Positions 35,725 through 43,241 of a stretch of 64,000 bases of DNA are shown here, in pieces. Below the pieces are notes generated by a model that saw only the letters and a list, made by a program, of their open reading frames with translations, was not told where the DNA came from and made no database searches. Location: positions 62,001 through 126,000 of the forward strand of contig JAUXWS010000059.1 of the NCBI GenBank assembly GCA_030685015.1, in the 5' to 3' direction. Each line of letters opens with the position of its first letter. Within the stretch, counting starts at the first letter, position 1. The stretch comes from a bacterium. Its GTDB lineage: Bacteria > CAIWAD01. The translations under genes were made by a program, and so were the position numbers.

Positions 35725-38157
35725 TCAGCCCGTGGCGCCGGTGCCATGGAAGCCCTCCAGGTTGTCCAGCAGCTCGCCGGGCAATTCCAGCTGCAAGGGG
35801 CGGGCGTCGTAGAACTCCTCGATGACGGCCAGGTTGTCCGCCTGGCTGAAGCGGTCGCAGAAGAGGACGATGCTGCCGCGGTCGTCGGGCCGGCGGATGA
35901 CCCGGCCGGCCGCCTGCAGCACCCGGCAGAGGCCGGGCAGGCGGTAGGCCTGGTCGAAGCCCGACTCCCCGCGGGATTCGTACCAGAGGCGGGCCAACTC
36001 CCGCTCGTGGGAAAGCTGGGGCAGGCCGGGGCTGATCACCAAGGCGGCCTCCAGCATGCGGCCGGGATAATCGACAGCCTCGGCGAAAATGCCGCCCATC
36101 ACGGTCAAGAGCAGGTGTGGACTCCGCCGCTCCAGTTTGCGCAACAGGGCCAGGCGGGCGGTCTGCTCCAGCTCGCCGTCATGGACAAGCAGGGGCAGGC
36201 CGGGGGGAAGCTGCTGGCGCAGGGATCGCAGGTAGGCGAAGGAGGGGAGGAAGACGGCCGTGTTGCCGCCCACGCGGCGGAAACAATCCGCCACGAGGCG
36301 GCCCAGCAGCGGCAGGCCGCGGCGGCGATCGCGCCAACGGCTGGACATGCCCTCGAAGATGACCAGGTTGCGATGCCCGGGAGGGAAGGGGGAGGGCGCG
36401 GCCATCGTTTCCAGCCGGCTCTCGCCGCGCAGGCCCAGCTCGCCCAGGTGCCAGTCCCACGGGCGCAAGGTGGCGGAGAAGAGCACGGCGGCGGGAAAGC
36501 GCGCCACCTGCTCCTGGATCCAGTCCCCGGCCCATGAGCAGCGGATCTCGAGCACCAGTCCGGGCGGTCCTTCCGGGCATGGCCTGACCAGGACGAGGGA
36601 GCGCCGCGAATCCTTCTCCTCCCGCGCCAGGGTGACGAAGCGATCCAGCCCGCGGTAGAACTCCACCGCCGGATCCTTCTCCACCACCAGGCCCATCAAC
36701 ACTCGGGTGAGGAGCAGGTCCACCAGATGGCGCTCATAGAGGGCCAGCACGGCCTCCAGCTCCTCATGGTCGAACCGGGCCGACAAGGCCCGGACGCCGT
36801 CATCGTAGGCGAACTCGAAGTCGCCATCCACCATCTCCTCGACCCGTCCGAAGAAGTCTTCCAGACGCTGCGCGGCCTTTGCCAGTCCCCTCAGCGGGCG
36901 CTGGAGGGGACCGCCCTGGAAAAGGTCGCCCCCCGCCAGCTCGACCTGCAGGTGGCGGGACAGCGCGGCCACGGCATCGCGGGAAAGTTCGCCGCTGAAC
37001 CAGGAGCGGCCGCGGGGGGCCAGGTTGTGGGCCTCGTCGATGACGAGCACGAAATCCTGGGGATCGCCCTCCACAAAGAGACGGCGGATGCGCACCTGGG
37101 GGTCGAAGACATAGTTGTAGTCGCCCACCACCAGGTCGCGCGTCTCGGTCAGGGCCAGGGCGATCTCGTGCGGGCAGACACGGTGGCGCAGGCCGGCCGC
37201 CACCAGCTCCTCCCGATCCACCAGCGGCACCTCCGCCAGTTCGCGCAGGGCCTCCTCCAGGCGCGGCGCCATGCCCTTGAGCAGGGGACAATGCTCCTCG
37301 TGGCAGAAGTAGACCTCGGCCGGGCACATGCCCTCGCGACTGGACATGGCCACGGCCGTGACACAGGTCTGCCCCCGGTTGAGCGCCCGCGCCACCTGGA
37401 GGGCAGCCTCGCGGCCCGTGTTCTTCGCCGTGCAGAAGAAGACGCGGCGGCCCGCCGCCATGGCCGTGCGCAAGGCCGGCAGCAGGACGGAGACGGACTT
37501 GCCCAGTCCCGTGGGGGCGTTCAGCAGCAGGAGGCGGCTCCGGACCAGGGCGTTCTCCACGTCCTGCATGAGGGCGCGCTGGCCGGGCCGGGGAGCGGGA
37601 AAGGGGAAGTCCAGCCGCCGGGAGCGCGCCCGGCGTTGTTGGCTTGCCCCGTCCTGCGCCTCCTCGCGGGCCAGGGCGAGGGCGACCTGGGTCTCCAGCA
37701 CGGCCAGCAGTTGGGCGGCGGGGCGCTCCAGCTCCAGCACGCGCTCGGACCCGTCCCCCAGGTTGACCAGCCGCAGGCGGGCCTGCACGGTGGCGGCGGG
37801 CTTCAGCATCCAGGCGTAGAAGAGGGCCTGCAGGGCGTGGCCGGGGAAGTCCTCGGCCCGGAAGCGCCTCATGCGTTCGGCCGAGGCGAGCACGGTCTTC
37901 ACCTCCTCCACCACGCCCTCGGCGTCCACCAGGTCGGCGCGGCCCTGGAGCTCGACCTCCTGGTCCAGCAAACGGCCCCGCCAGGAGAGGGGAAGCTCGA
38001 CGCGGGCGCCCTCGGCCATGGCGCGCGTCTGGTGCTGCATGTGCAGGCGCTGCCCCTGGCGGGCGCGGCCGGGAATCCAGCCACCGCCGTCGTTGCGGCC
38101 GCCCTCGGCCAGTTCGCAAAGGGCCTGGACGGAGAAGTGGCGCACGGGCTCAGGCAT
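35725..38157 (-). CDS. Rad3/DinG-type Fe-S helicase with N-terminal PD-(D/E)XK nuclease-like domain
   Basis: 810 residues. Residues about 60-170 resemble a Cas4/RecB-type nuclease: D75 in GRADLVDAEG and E85-V86-K87 in VVEEVKTVL, then HALQALFYAWML. The helicase part has Walker A NAPTGLGKSVSVLLPALR near 212, four cysteines (REGMCPAEVYFCHEEHCP and RVCPHE) in the XPD Fe-S position, DEAH near 371 (VLVIDEAHNLA), and motif VI in the C-terminal domain (QAAGRVIRRPDDRG). It should unwind DNA 5' to 3' in repair and possibly cut it. It converges on the outer-membrane gene with six bases between. The nuclease fold is inferred from spaced residues and could be inactive. Confidence 0.85.
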   Translation of the reverse strand: MPEPVRHFSVQALCELAEGGRNDGGGWIPGRARQGQRLHMQHQTRAMAEGARVELPLSWRGRLLDQEVELQGRADLVDAEGVVEEVKTVLASAERMRRFRAEDFPGHALQALFYAWMLKPAATVQARLRLVNLGDGSERVLELERPAAQLLAVLETQVALALAREEAQDGASQQRRARSRRLDFPFPAPRPGQRALMQDVENALVRSRLLLLNAPTGLGKSVSVLLPALRTAMAAGRRVFFCTAKNTGREAALQVARALNRGQTCVTAVAMSSREGMCPAEVYFCHEEHCPLLKGMAPRLEEALRELAEVPLVDREELVAAGLRHRVCPHEIALALTETRDLVVGDYNYVFDPQVRIRRLFVEGDPQDFVLVIDEAHNLAPRGRSWFSGELSRDAVAALSRHLQVELAGGDLFQGGPLQRPLRGLAKAAQRLEDFFGRVEEMVDGDFEFAYDDGVRALSARFDHEELEAVLALYERHLVDLLLTRVLMGLVVEKDPAVEFYRGLDRFVTLAREEKDSRRSLVLVRPCPEGPPGLVLEIRCSWAGDWIQEQVARFPAAVLFSATLRPWDWHLGELGLRGESRLETMAAPSPFPPGHRNLVIFEGMSSRWRDRRRGLPLLGRLVADCFRRVGGNTAVFLPSFAYLRSLRQQLPPGLPLLVHDGELEQTARLALLRKLERRSPHLLLTVMGGIFAEAVDYPGRMLEAALVISPGLPQLSHERELARLWYESRGESGFDQAYRLPGLCRVLQAAGRVIRRPDDRGSIVLFCDRFSQADNLAVIEEFYDARPLQLELPGELLDNLEGFHGTGATG

Positions 38158-38253
38158 GGCGGCGGCTCATGGCGAGGCGGCGGGCGCGGAGGAACCGGCC
38201 TCGCCGGGTTGATCGGGGAAGGGCTGGGCTGGCGTTCGCCGCATGGTCGGGGC

Positions 38254-39522
38254 TCAGGTTTTCTGCTTCTTCTTCTTGGCCGCGGGGAAGAGCACGTTGT
38301 TGAGGATGAGACGGTAGCCGGGCGAGTTGCGGTGCAGGCTGAGCTGGGTCTCGGGGTCGCCCACCATGTGCCGGTAGTCCTCCGGGTCGTGGCCGCCATA
38401 GAAGGTGAAGGTGCCCTTGCCCACGTTGCCGTGGATGTAGCGGGTCTCGTTGCTGCCTTCGATCTCGCCCATCACCAGCACGTGCGGCTTGAGACGGTCG
38501 CGGCGGAAGGCGGTGGTCTGGCCCATGAAGCCGCGCACCCAGGAGACGTGGTTCTGGGTGAGCATGGTGGGCACTGGATCCCATTTGGCGCTGAACTCGA
38601 AGAGGCTGAACCAGTCCTGCTCCTCGGGGATGTTTCGACCGGTGACCGGTCCCAGGTCGATGTCGGAGAATTCGTAGACCATGGGGTCGGTGATGATCTG
38701 GAAGTCGGTGAAGGCCACGCACTGGCTGTAGTCGATCTTGCCGGCCCAGCCCGGATCGATCCCGTCACCATCGAACACCGCGTCGCAGATGTCCGTGTCC
38801 ATGGCGGAGAGGGCGACGTCGTAGGAGTCGGTGGCGCTGCACATGGCGAACATGAAGCCGCCCTGCTCCATGAAGTCGCGGATGGCCAGGGCCACGGCCA
38901 GTTTCGCCCGCGAGACCTTGGCGAAGCCGAGCCGGCGGGCCAGGGCCTCGGCCTCGGCCTGCTGCCTGATGTACCACGCCGCGCTGTGGTACTGCGCGTA
39001 GAACTTGCCGTACTGGCCGGTGAAGTCCTCGTGGTGGAGGTGGAGCCAATCGTAGTCGGGCAGCTTGCCGGTCAGCACCTCCTCGTCCCAGATGCGATCG
39101 AACTCGATCTCAGCGTACTCGAGGGCCATGGTCACGGCGTCATCCCACGGCTGGCTGTCGGGCGGGGCGTAGATGGCCACCTTGGGCGCCTTCTCGAGCA
39201 GGATGCGATCCATGTTCTCCTGCTCGATGGTGGCATGGATCGCCGCCGCCGCGGCGCCGCCCACCGACTCCCAGCTCACGCCGGTCAGGCGCAGGCGCTC
39301 CTCGAGGGCGGGGAACTCATCCATCATGAAGCTGCCGCCGCGATAGTTGAGCAGCCATTCCACGTCCACGCCCTGGCTCAGCGTCCACCATGCCACGCCG
39401 TAGGCCTTCAGGTGGTCGCGCTGGGCCGGATCCATCGGGACGAGGATCTTGCCTTCAAGGGCCGGCGCCCCCGCCAGGGCAAGGGCCGCCAGGGCGGTGG
39501 CGATGCGGGTGGTGGGTCTCAT
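38254..39522 (-). CDS. Secreted conserved protein often labelled asparagine synthetase B
   Basis: 422 residues. The ATG at 39522 begins a signal peptide (RIATALAALALAGAPALEG). The mature part closely follows a family common in Bacteroidota: LVPMDPAQRDHLKAYGVAWW, DYDWLHLHHEDFTGQYGKFY, FMFAMCSATDSYDVAL, FSAKWDPVPTML, TFTFYGGHDPEDYRH and the near-invariant end LFPAAKKKKQKT. The usual database name is not supported: there is no N-terminal glutamine-amidotransferase Cys and no SGGxDS pyrophosphatase loop. The fold looks like a flavodoxin/GATase-type alpha-beta protein used outside the cytoplasm. Function unknown. It lies 35 bases after the TPR gene and is probably co-transcribed with it. Confidence 0.8.
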   Translation of the reverse strand: MRPTTRIATALAALALAGAPALEGKILVPMDPAQRDHLKAYGVAWWTLSQGVDVEWLLNYRGGSFMMDEFPALEERLRLTGVSWESVGGAAAAAIHATIEQENMDRILLEKAPKVAIYAPPDSQPWDDAVTMALEYAEIEFDRIWDEEVLTGKLPDYDWLHLHHEDFTGQYGKFYAQYHSAAWYIRQQAEAEALARRLGFAKVSRAKLAVALAIRDFMEQGGFMFAMCSATDSYDVALSAMDTDICDAVFDGDGIDPGWAGKIDYSQCVAFTDFQIITDPMVYEFSDIDLGPVTGRNIPEEQDWFSLFEFSAKWDPVPTMLTQNHVSWVRGFMGQTTAFRRDRLKPHVLVMGEIEGSNETRYIHGNVGKGTFTFYGGHDPEDYRHMVGDPETQLSLHRNSPGYRLILNNVLFPAAKKKKQKT

Positions 39523-39557
39523 GCCGCTTGTGCCTTCGTTTCCTTCAACAGCCAGGA

Positions 39558-41456
39558 TCAACGCGGTCGGCCGTCGCCGACGGGCTCAGCTGGACTGACC
39601 GCGGCGCCTTCGCCCGGACTTCCGCCCTCCCAGCCGCGCAGGCGACGCCGCACGGCGTCCTGCAGCAGGCTCTGGGGCCAGGTCCGCAACAAGTCCAGGG
39701 CCTGGGCGCGCAGGCTGTCCACGGGCTGGCCCTCCCCTTCCATCGCCTCCAGTTCCATCCAGGCCAGTCGGTCCAGGCGGACCGACTCCGGTTGCCGTAG
39801 CCGGTAGCGCGCGTACTCGGCCCGGGCCTCGGTCGGCGGCATTTCCCTGGTGGCCAGCAGGCAGGCCCGCCAGTCCAGCCACTCAGCCAGGCGGCCGGTG
39901 GAGCTCTCCGCCGTGGCATGGAGCAGATCCAGGGCCTCCCGCCAGCGGCCCGCGTAGGCCAGGCGGTCCGCCCGGGCCGCTTCCACCACCTTCGCCGAAT
40001 CCGTCGTGGCGAAGGCCATCAGGTCCATCAGCTCGATGGCGTCGTTGAAGACTACCTGCCGGGTGCTCGTCTTGAGGAAGGCGCCCAGGCCTTCGCGGCA
40101 GGCGCTCAGGCGTCCGGCCCACCAGTCCAGGCTCAGGCCCAGCCAGTCAAGTTCCGACGCGCCCTCAGCGCCGGGACCTTGTTGCGCCCGCAGGCGGCGC
40201 AAGGCGTCGCGGGCCCGCTCGTGCTCACCCTGACAGCCCAGCAGCAGGACCAGTCGACGCCCCGCCTCGCGGTGGGAGGGCTGACGCGCGAGGACGCCCT
40301 CCAATTCCCGCGCCGCTTCCGGCAAGTGCCCCAAGGGGCGGTGGAGCAGGTCGGCCGCCCTCATGGCGGCGGGAAGACCCTTGGCCCCGCCCGTGCCAGC
40401 GGCCTGGCGGAAGAGGGCGAGCGCCTCCTCGGGCTTGTCCAGCGCGGCCAGGCATTCGGCCTTGAGCAACAGGAACTCGGGCTGCGTGGCGGGGTGCCGA
40501 CCCCGGCGGGCCAGATCCTCGAGCAGAGCAAGGGCCGCCTTGTGGCTGCCGTCCCGCACCAGATCGCCCGCCAGGCGGAAGGGCGCCGCCCCCGTCCCGT
40601 CCGTGTCCAGCCGCCAGGCAAGCGGCACGGCCTTGCCGACCCAGCGGTGCTGGACCAGGATCCCCAGCACGGCTTCGCCCAGGGCGGGGCAGGTCTCCTT
40701 GCCGCCTTCCACCCGCTTCAACATGTGCTCGATCAGGACCCGGCGGTCCGTCGCGCCCTCGGCCAGGGCCAGCAGGCGCGGCTCCAGCACGCGTCCCGCC
40801 GCCTGCTGGCGGCAGCCCCAGAGGGCCAGCTCGTCGAAGGCTTCGCGGGGGTGGCCCGATTCCTCGTGCATCTGGGCCAGCTCCAGGGCCCACAGGTCCA
40901 CGGAGGAGGCGCGCCGGCGCTGTTCGGTGGCCCAGGCATGGGCCTCATCAATCAGACGAACCTGACGATAACTGTGAAACACGGCCAGGGCCAGGGGCTC
41001 GGAGCTTGCCTGCTCTTTCATCTGCTTCCACAGGTCGGCGGCCCGGGCCGGGCGGCCCAGGCGATAGTGGGCGCCGGCGAGAGCGCCGGCGATCTGGAAA
41101 TCAGGGTAGCTGACCAAGCGCCCACCGGTCGGCAAGCGGGCGGCGAGTTCTTCCATGCTGCGTCGCGCCCCCTCCTCGTCGTTCAGCCGCACTTGGAGGT
41201 CCAGCATCTGCAGCAGGGGTCCCGCGTCGGAACGCCGCCCGGACAGACTCTCGAGGATCAGGAGCGCCTGCTGGAACTGCCCTTGCTGGATGAGGCGGTT
41301 GGCCCGGTCCTGCAACTCGTTCTGGCGCCTCGCATCGGGCTCAAGACCATCGGCCTGGCCGGAGACGCCCGCTGGTTGCGCCTGCAGTCCCACAACCGGC
41401 GCCATGGCGAGCAGCAACCCAAGTGACAGGATCGTGCAATATCTGACACCCTTCAT
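39558..41456 (-). CDS. Secreted TPR-repeat protein
   Basis: 632 residues. The ATG at 41456 begins a signal peptide (YCTILSLGLLLAMAPVVGLQA). The rest is almost entirely helical with TPR-like pairs: NRLIQQGQFQQALLILESL, AGAHYRLGRPARAADLWKQM, ECLAALDKPEEALALFRQA and LEGVLARQPSHREAGRRLVL. TPR superhelices bind peptides or assemble complexes; here it would be periplasmic. The ribosome-binding site is weak. The gene overlaps nothing upstream and precedes the asparagine-synthetase-B-like gene by 35 bases, suggesting joint function in the envelope. No enzymatic motif is seen. Confidence 0.8.
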   Translation of the reverse strand: MKGVRYCTILSLGLLLAMAPVVGLQAQPAGVSGQADGLEPDARRQNELQDRANRLIQQGQFQQALLILESLSGRRSDAGPLLQMLDLQVRLNDEEGARRSMEELAARLPTGGRLVSYPDFQIAGALAGAHYRLGRPARAADLWKQMKEQASSEPLALAVFHSYRQVRLIDEAHAWATEQRRRASSVDLWALELAQMHEESGHPREAFDELALWGCRQQAAGRVLEPRLLALAEGATDRRVLIEHMLKRVEGGKETCPALGEAVLGILVQHRWVGKAVPLAWRLDTDGTGAAPFRLAGDLVRDGSHKAALALLEDLARRGRHPATQPEFLLLKAECLAALDKPEEALALFRQAAGTGGAKGLPAAMRAADLLHRPLGHLPEAARELEGVLARQPSHREAGRRLVLLLGCQGEHERARDALRRLRAQQGPGAEGASELDWLGLSLDWWAGRLSACREGLGAFLKTSTRQVVFNDAIELMDLMAFATTDSAKVVEAARADRLAYAGRWREALDLLHATAESSTGRLAEWLDWRACLLATREMPPTEARAEYARYRLRQPESVRLDRLAWMELEAMEGEGQPVDSLRAQALDLLRTWPQSLLQDAVRRRLRGWEGGSPGEGAAVSPAEPVGDGRPR

Positions 41457-41608
41457 GGGGAGCAAGGTAGGCAGCTTGGGCCGCAATTGAACAGGGTGGC
41501 GTGGCGGGGGAGGACACTGCTCACATCTTGAACAATCTTAACAAGTAGCCCGAATCTTCAATCAGGGCAAGCGATTGCGGGCTATGGCGATCTGGACTGA
41601 TTGTGAAA

Positions 41609-41624
41609 TGGTACGCGGTTTGCT
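41609..41624 (+). promoter_or_regulatory. Candidate sigma54 promoter, immediately before a small gene
   Basis: TGGTAC-GCGGT-TTGCT fits TGGYAC-N5-TTGC with exact spacing. The predicted start is near 41635, only two bases before the ATG at 41637, so the transcript would be leaderless and the GGGGAG sequence would lie upstream of it. Either the match is fortuitous or the gene uses leaderless initiation. Confidence 0.45.
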
Positions 41625-41636
41625 GTCGGGGAGCTC

Positions 41637-41918
41637 ATGAAGAACGACGGCGTGGAAAAACAGGATCTCATCCGCTATCGAACCTACGCGGACGCGCTCA
41701 TCCGCCTCAACAATGCGGCCAGCGTCTTGTTGCAGGAGGGAGCCGACCCGGAGGCGATCAAGCTGATCCTCTCCGGCGCCGCCAAGCTTTATGCGGAACT
41801 GGAGCGCCGCATGGTGCAAGCCTTCTCCGAGGAAGGGCCGCGCAACATCGATCCGGACTTCCCGGATCCTGCGCGGGGAGGCTGGACCATGCCGCCCGTC
41901 TCACCGCCAGGACCCTGA
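41637..41918 (+). CDS. Small hypothetical protein with helical core
   Basis: 93 residues. GGGGAG lies three bases before the ATG. An N-terminal charged segment is followed by a long amphipathic helical region (RYRTYADALIRLNNAASVLL, EAIKLILSGAAKLYAELERR) and a flexible Pro/Gly tail. There is no signal peptide and no cysteine. The helix-turn-helix of leucines could form a coiled coil or dimer. The family is not recognised. It converges with the CheR-like gene (44 bases between the stops) and is divergent from the TPR gene. A sigma54-like sequence overlaps its start region. Confidence 0.55.
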   Translation: MKNDGVEKQDLIRYRTYADALIRLNNAASVLLQEGADPEAIKLILSGAAKLYAELERRMVQAFSEEGPRNIDPDFPDPARGGWTMPPVSPPGP

Positions 41919-41961
41919 GCCAACCATCCCAACTGAACTTGCGCCGGGGCGCAGGCCTCCA

Positions 41962-42786
41962 TCAATCGCACCGCGGGCGGCGGTAGACTCCCGGGTGGAC
42001 TTGGTGACCGTCCAGGACCGCGCCGCAAAGATCCACTCCCCCCGTAAGCAGCCACCCGCCGGGACGCAGAACCTCCGCGTAACGTCGCACCACGGCGCGA
42101 CGCGTCTCCGGGTCGAGATAGCGCAGCGCGCCGGCGCAGAAGACGGCATCGAGGCCGTGCGTGACAATGGGCAGCCGCGCGGCCGAGCTGTGCCGGCGGA
42201 AGCGGACCAGGCCGCGCAACCGGTCGGCCACGCACCAGTTCTGTGAATCCGCCTCATCAAAGCAACGGGTGCGCAGGTCGCAGGGGAGGCGCCGCAGGCT
42301 GTCGTCGTCGTAAACGCCTTCCATGGCGGTGGTCAGGGCCTGCGCCGAACAATCTGTCCCCAGGATCGAGACGCATTCCGCCGCGGCGGGGCCGAGGCGC
42401 TCATCCAATTCGCAGGCCAGCAGCCAGACATCCCCTCCCGTGCCGCAGCCCGGAACCCAAAAGCGCAGGACGCGCCCCTTCCTCCGCCCCTCTTCCCAGG
42501 TGGGCAGCAATTCGCGCCGGAGCAGGTCAAGGTGGATGCGCGCGGGCTGGAACTCGCCGACGGTGGCGCCAAGGCGGTTGACCACCTCAAAGGCCAGCTT
42601 TCCGGTCCGGTCCTCTTCCACCAGATCCAGGAAGTCGTCAAAGGCGGGGTAGCCCCGGCTGTGGGCGAGGCGCAACAGTCCGCCCACTTCGTGGGGAGGT
42701 CGGCAATCCGTCAGTTGAAGCCGGAAGCGCTCACGGACCAGCCGATGCAAGCGGGTGGCGGCGGCGGGAGAATGTTCAGGAAGCAC
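41962..42786 (-). CDS. Divergent CheR-type methyltransferase
   Basis: 274 residues. The GTG at 42786 is chosen because AGGAG lies seven bases upstream; longer frames lack a ribosome-binding site. The order matches CheR: an N-terminal helical domain (RLHRLVRERFRLQLTD), then a SAM-binding Rossmann fold with RFWVPGCGTGGDVWLLACEL, GTDCSAQALTTAMEGVYDD, and FCAGALRYLDPETRRAVV with RPGGWLLTGG. The usual TTNxTxFFR motif before the fold is replaced by ATVGEFQPARIHL, and the PGCGTGGDVW loop differs from SAGCSTGEEPY. It may therefore methylate something other than chemoreceptor glutamates. No chemotaxis genes are adjacent. Confidence 0.72.
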   Translation of the reverse strand: MLPEHSPAAATRLHRLVRERFRLQLTDCRPPHEVGGLLRLAHSRGYPAFDDFLDLVEEDRTGKLAFEVVNRLGATVGEFQPARIHLDLLRRELLPTWEEGRRKGRVLRFWVPGCGTGGDVWLLACELDERLGPAAAECVSILGTDCSAQALTTAMEGVYDDDSLRRLPCDLRTRCFDEADSQNWCVADRLRGLVRFRRHSSAARLPIVTHGLDAVFCAGALRYLDPETRRAVVRRYAEVLRPGGWLLTGGVDLCGAVLDGHQVHPGVYRRPRCD

Positions 42787-43052
42787 GGGCGTCTCCTGGC
42801 TGCTGTAGGGAGGCGGGATCCTGTCCTCCGGGGGAGGGTCGCGATGGTCCCGCACGGATGGCCCCAACGACCACGCATCCCTTATCGGCCATCATGTCGT
42901 CTCCATTCACCAAGCTGGCGCCGGGAGGGGCTCCATGCCAATCATCGGGATGGCAGGGCCAGCCACACGGCCGATCATGACTTCTGGCATTGTGTTCATT
43001 AACCCAGAAGCCGGGTTCTGCCGCGCGGGTGCCACAAAGCTGTCACACGAGC

Positions 43053-43068
43053 TGGCACCGCCTTTGCT
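43053..43068 (+). promoter_or_regulatory. Sigma54 promoter of the second C25-type gene
   Basis: TGGCAC-CGCCT-TTGCT is a perfect core with exact spacing. The predicted start is about 43079, giving a 163-base leader before the ATG at 43242. AGAAGCCGGGTTCT, a near-palindrome about 40 bases upstream, is a possible activator site. Confidence 0.85.
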
Positions 43069-43078
43069 TCCATGAGTC

Positions 43079-43241
43079 CGTTCAGTGAACCCAAAAGCCT
43101 GCCGGGCTTGGACCTTCGACGGGATCACGCCCATGTCGAGGACCATACGGTGGGGGAATCGCGTCGCGTAACGGCACTTACTCGCAAGGAAACCGCGTCG
43201 AGAGGGGCCGACTGGCTCCCGGCCCCTGGTGGGAGATCATT
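43079..43241 (+). promoter_or_regulatory. Long structured 5' leader of the second C25-type gene
   Basis: Three stems are visible by eye: AAGCC/GGCTT (43095-43109); CTTCGAC/GTCGAGG (43114-43141, one G-U pair) enclosing GGG/CCC; and GGGGCCG/CGGCCCC (43204-43226), the last ending three bases before the ribosome-binding sequence GGGAG. It may be a regulatory leader. It does not match any riboswitch class I can recall. Confidence 0.45.

Noticed and set aside
43019-43034. Leftward TGGCAC-CCGCG-CGGCA, a sigma54-like site pointing at the CheR-like gene
   Set aside because: Only the -24 half fits; the -12 half has CGGC instead of TTGC, and the distance to the gene is about 230 bases.
43079-43241. Riboswitch (cyclic-di-GMP or cobalamin type) in the leader of the second C25 gene
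   Set aside because: None of the conserved sequence blocks of these classes could be found; only generic stems are visible.
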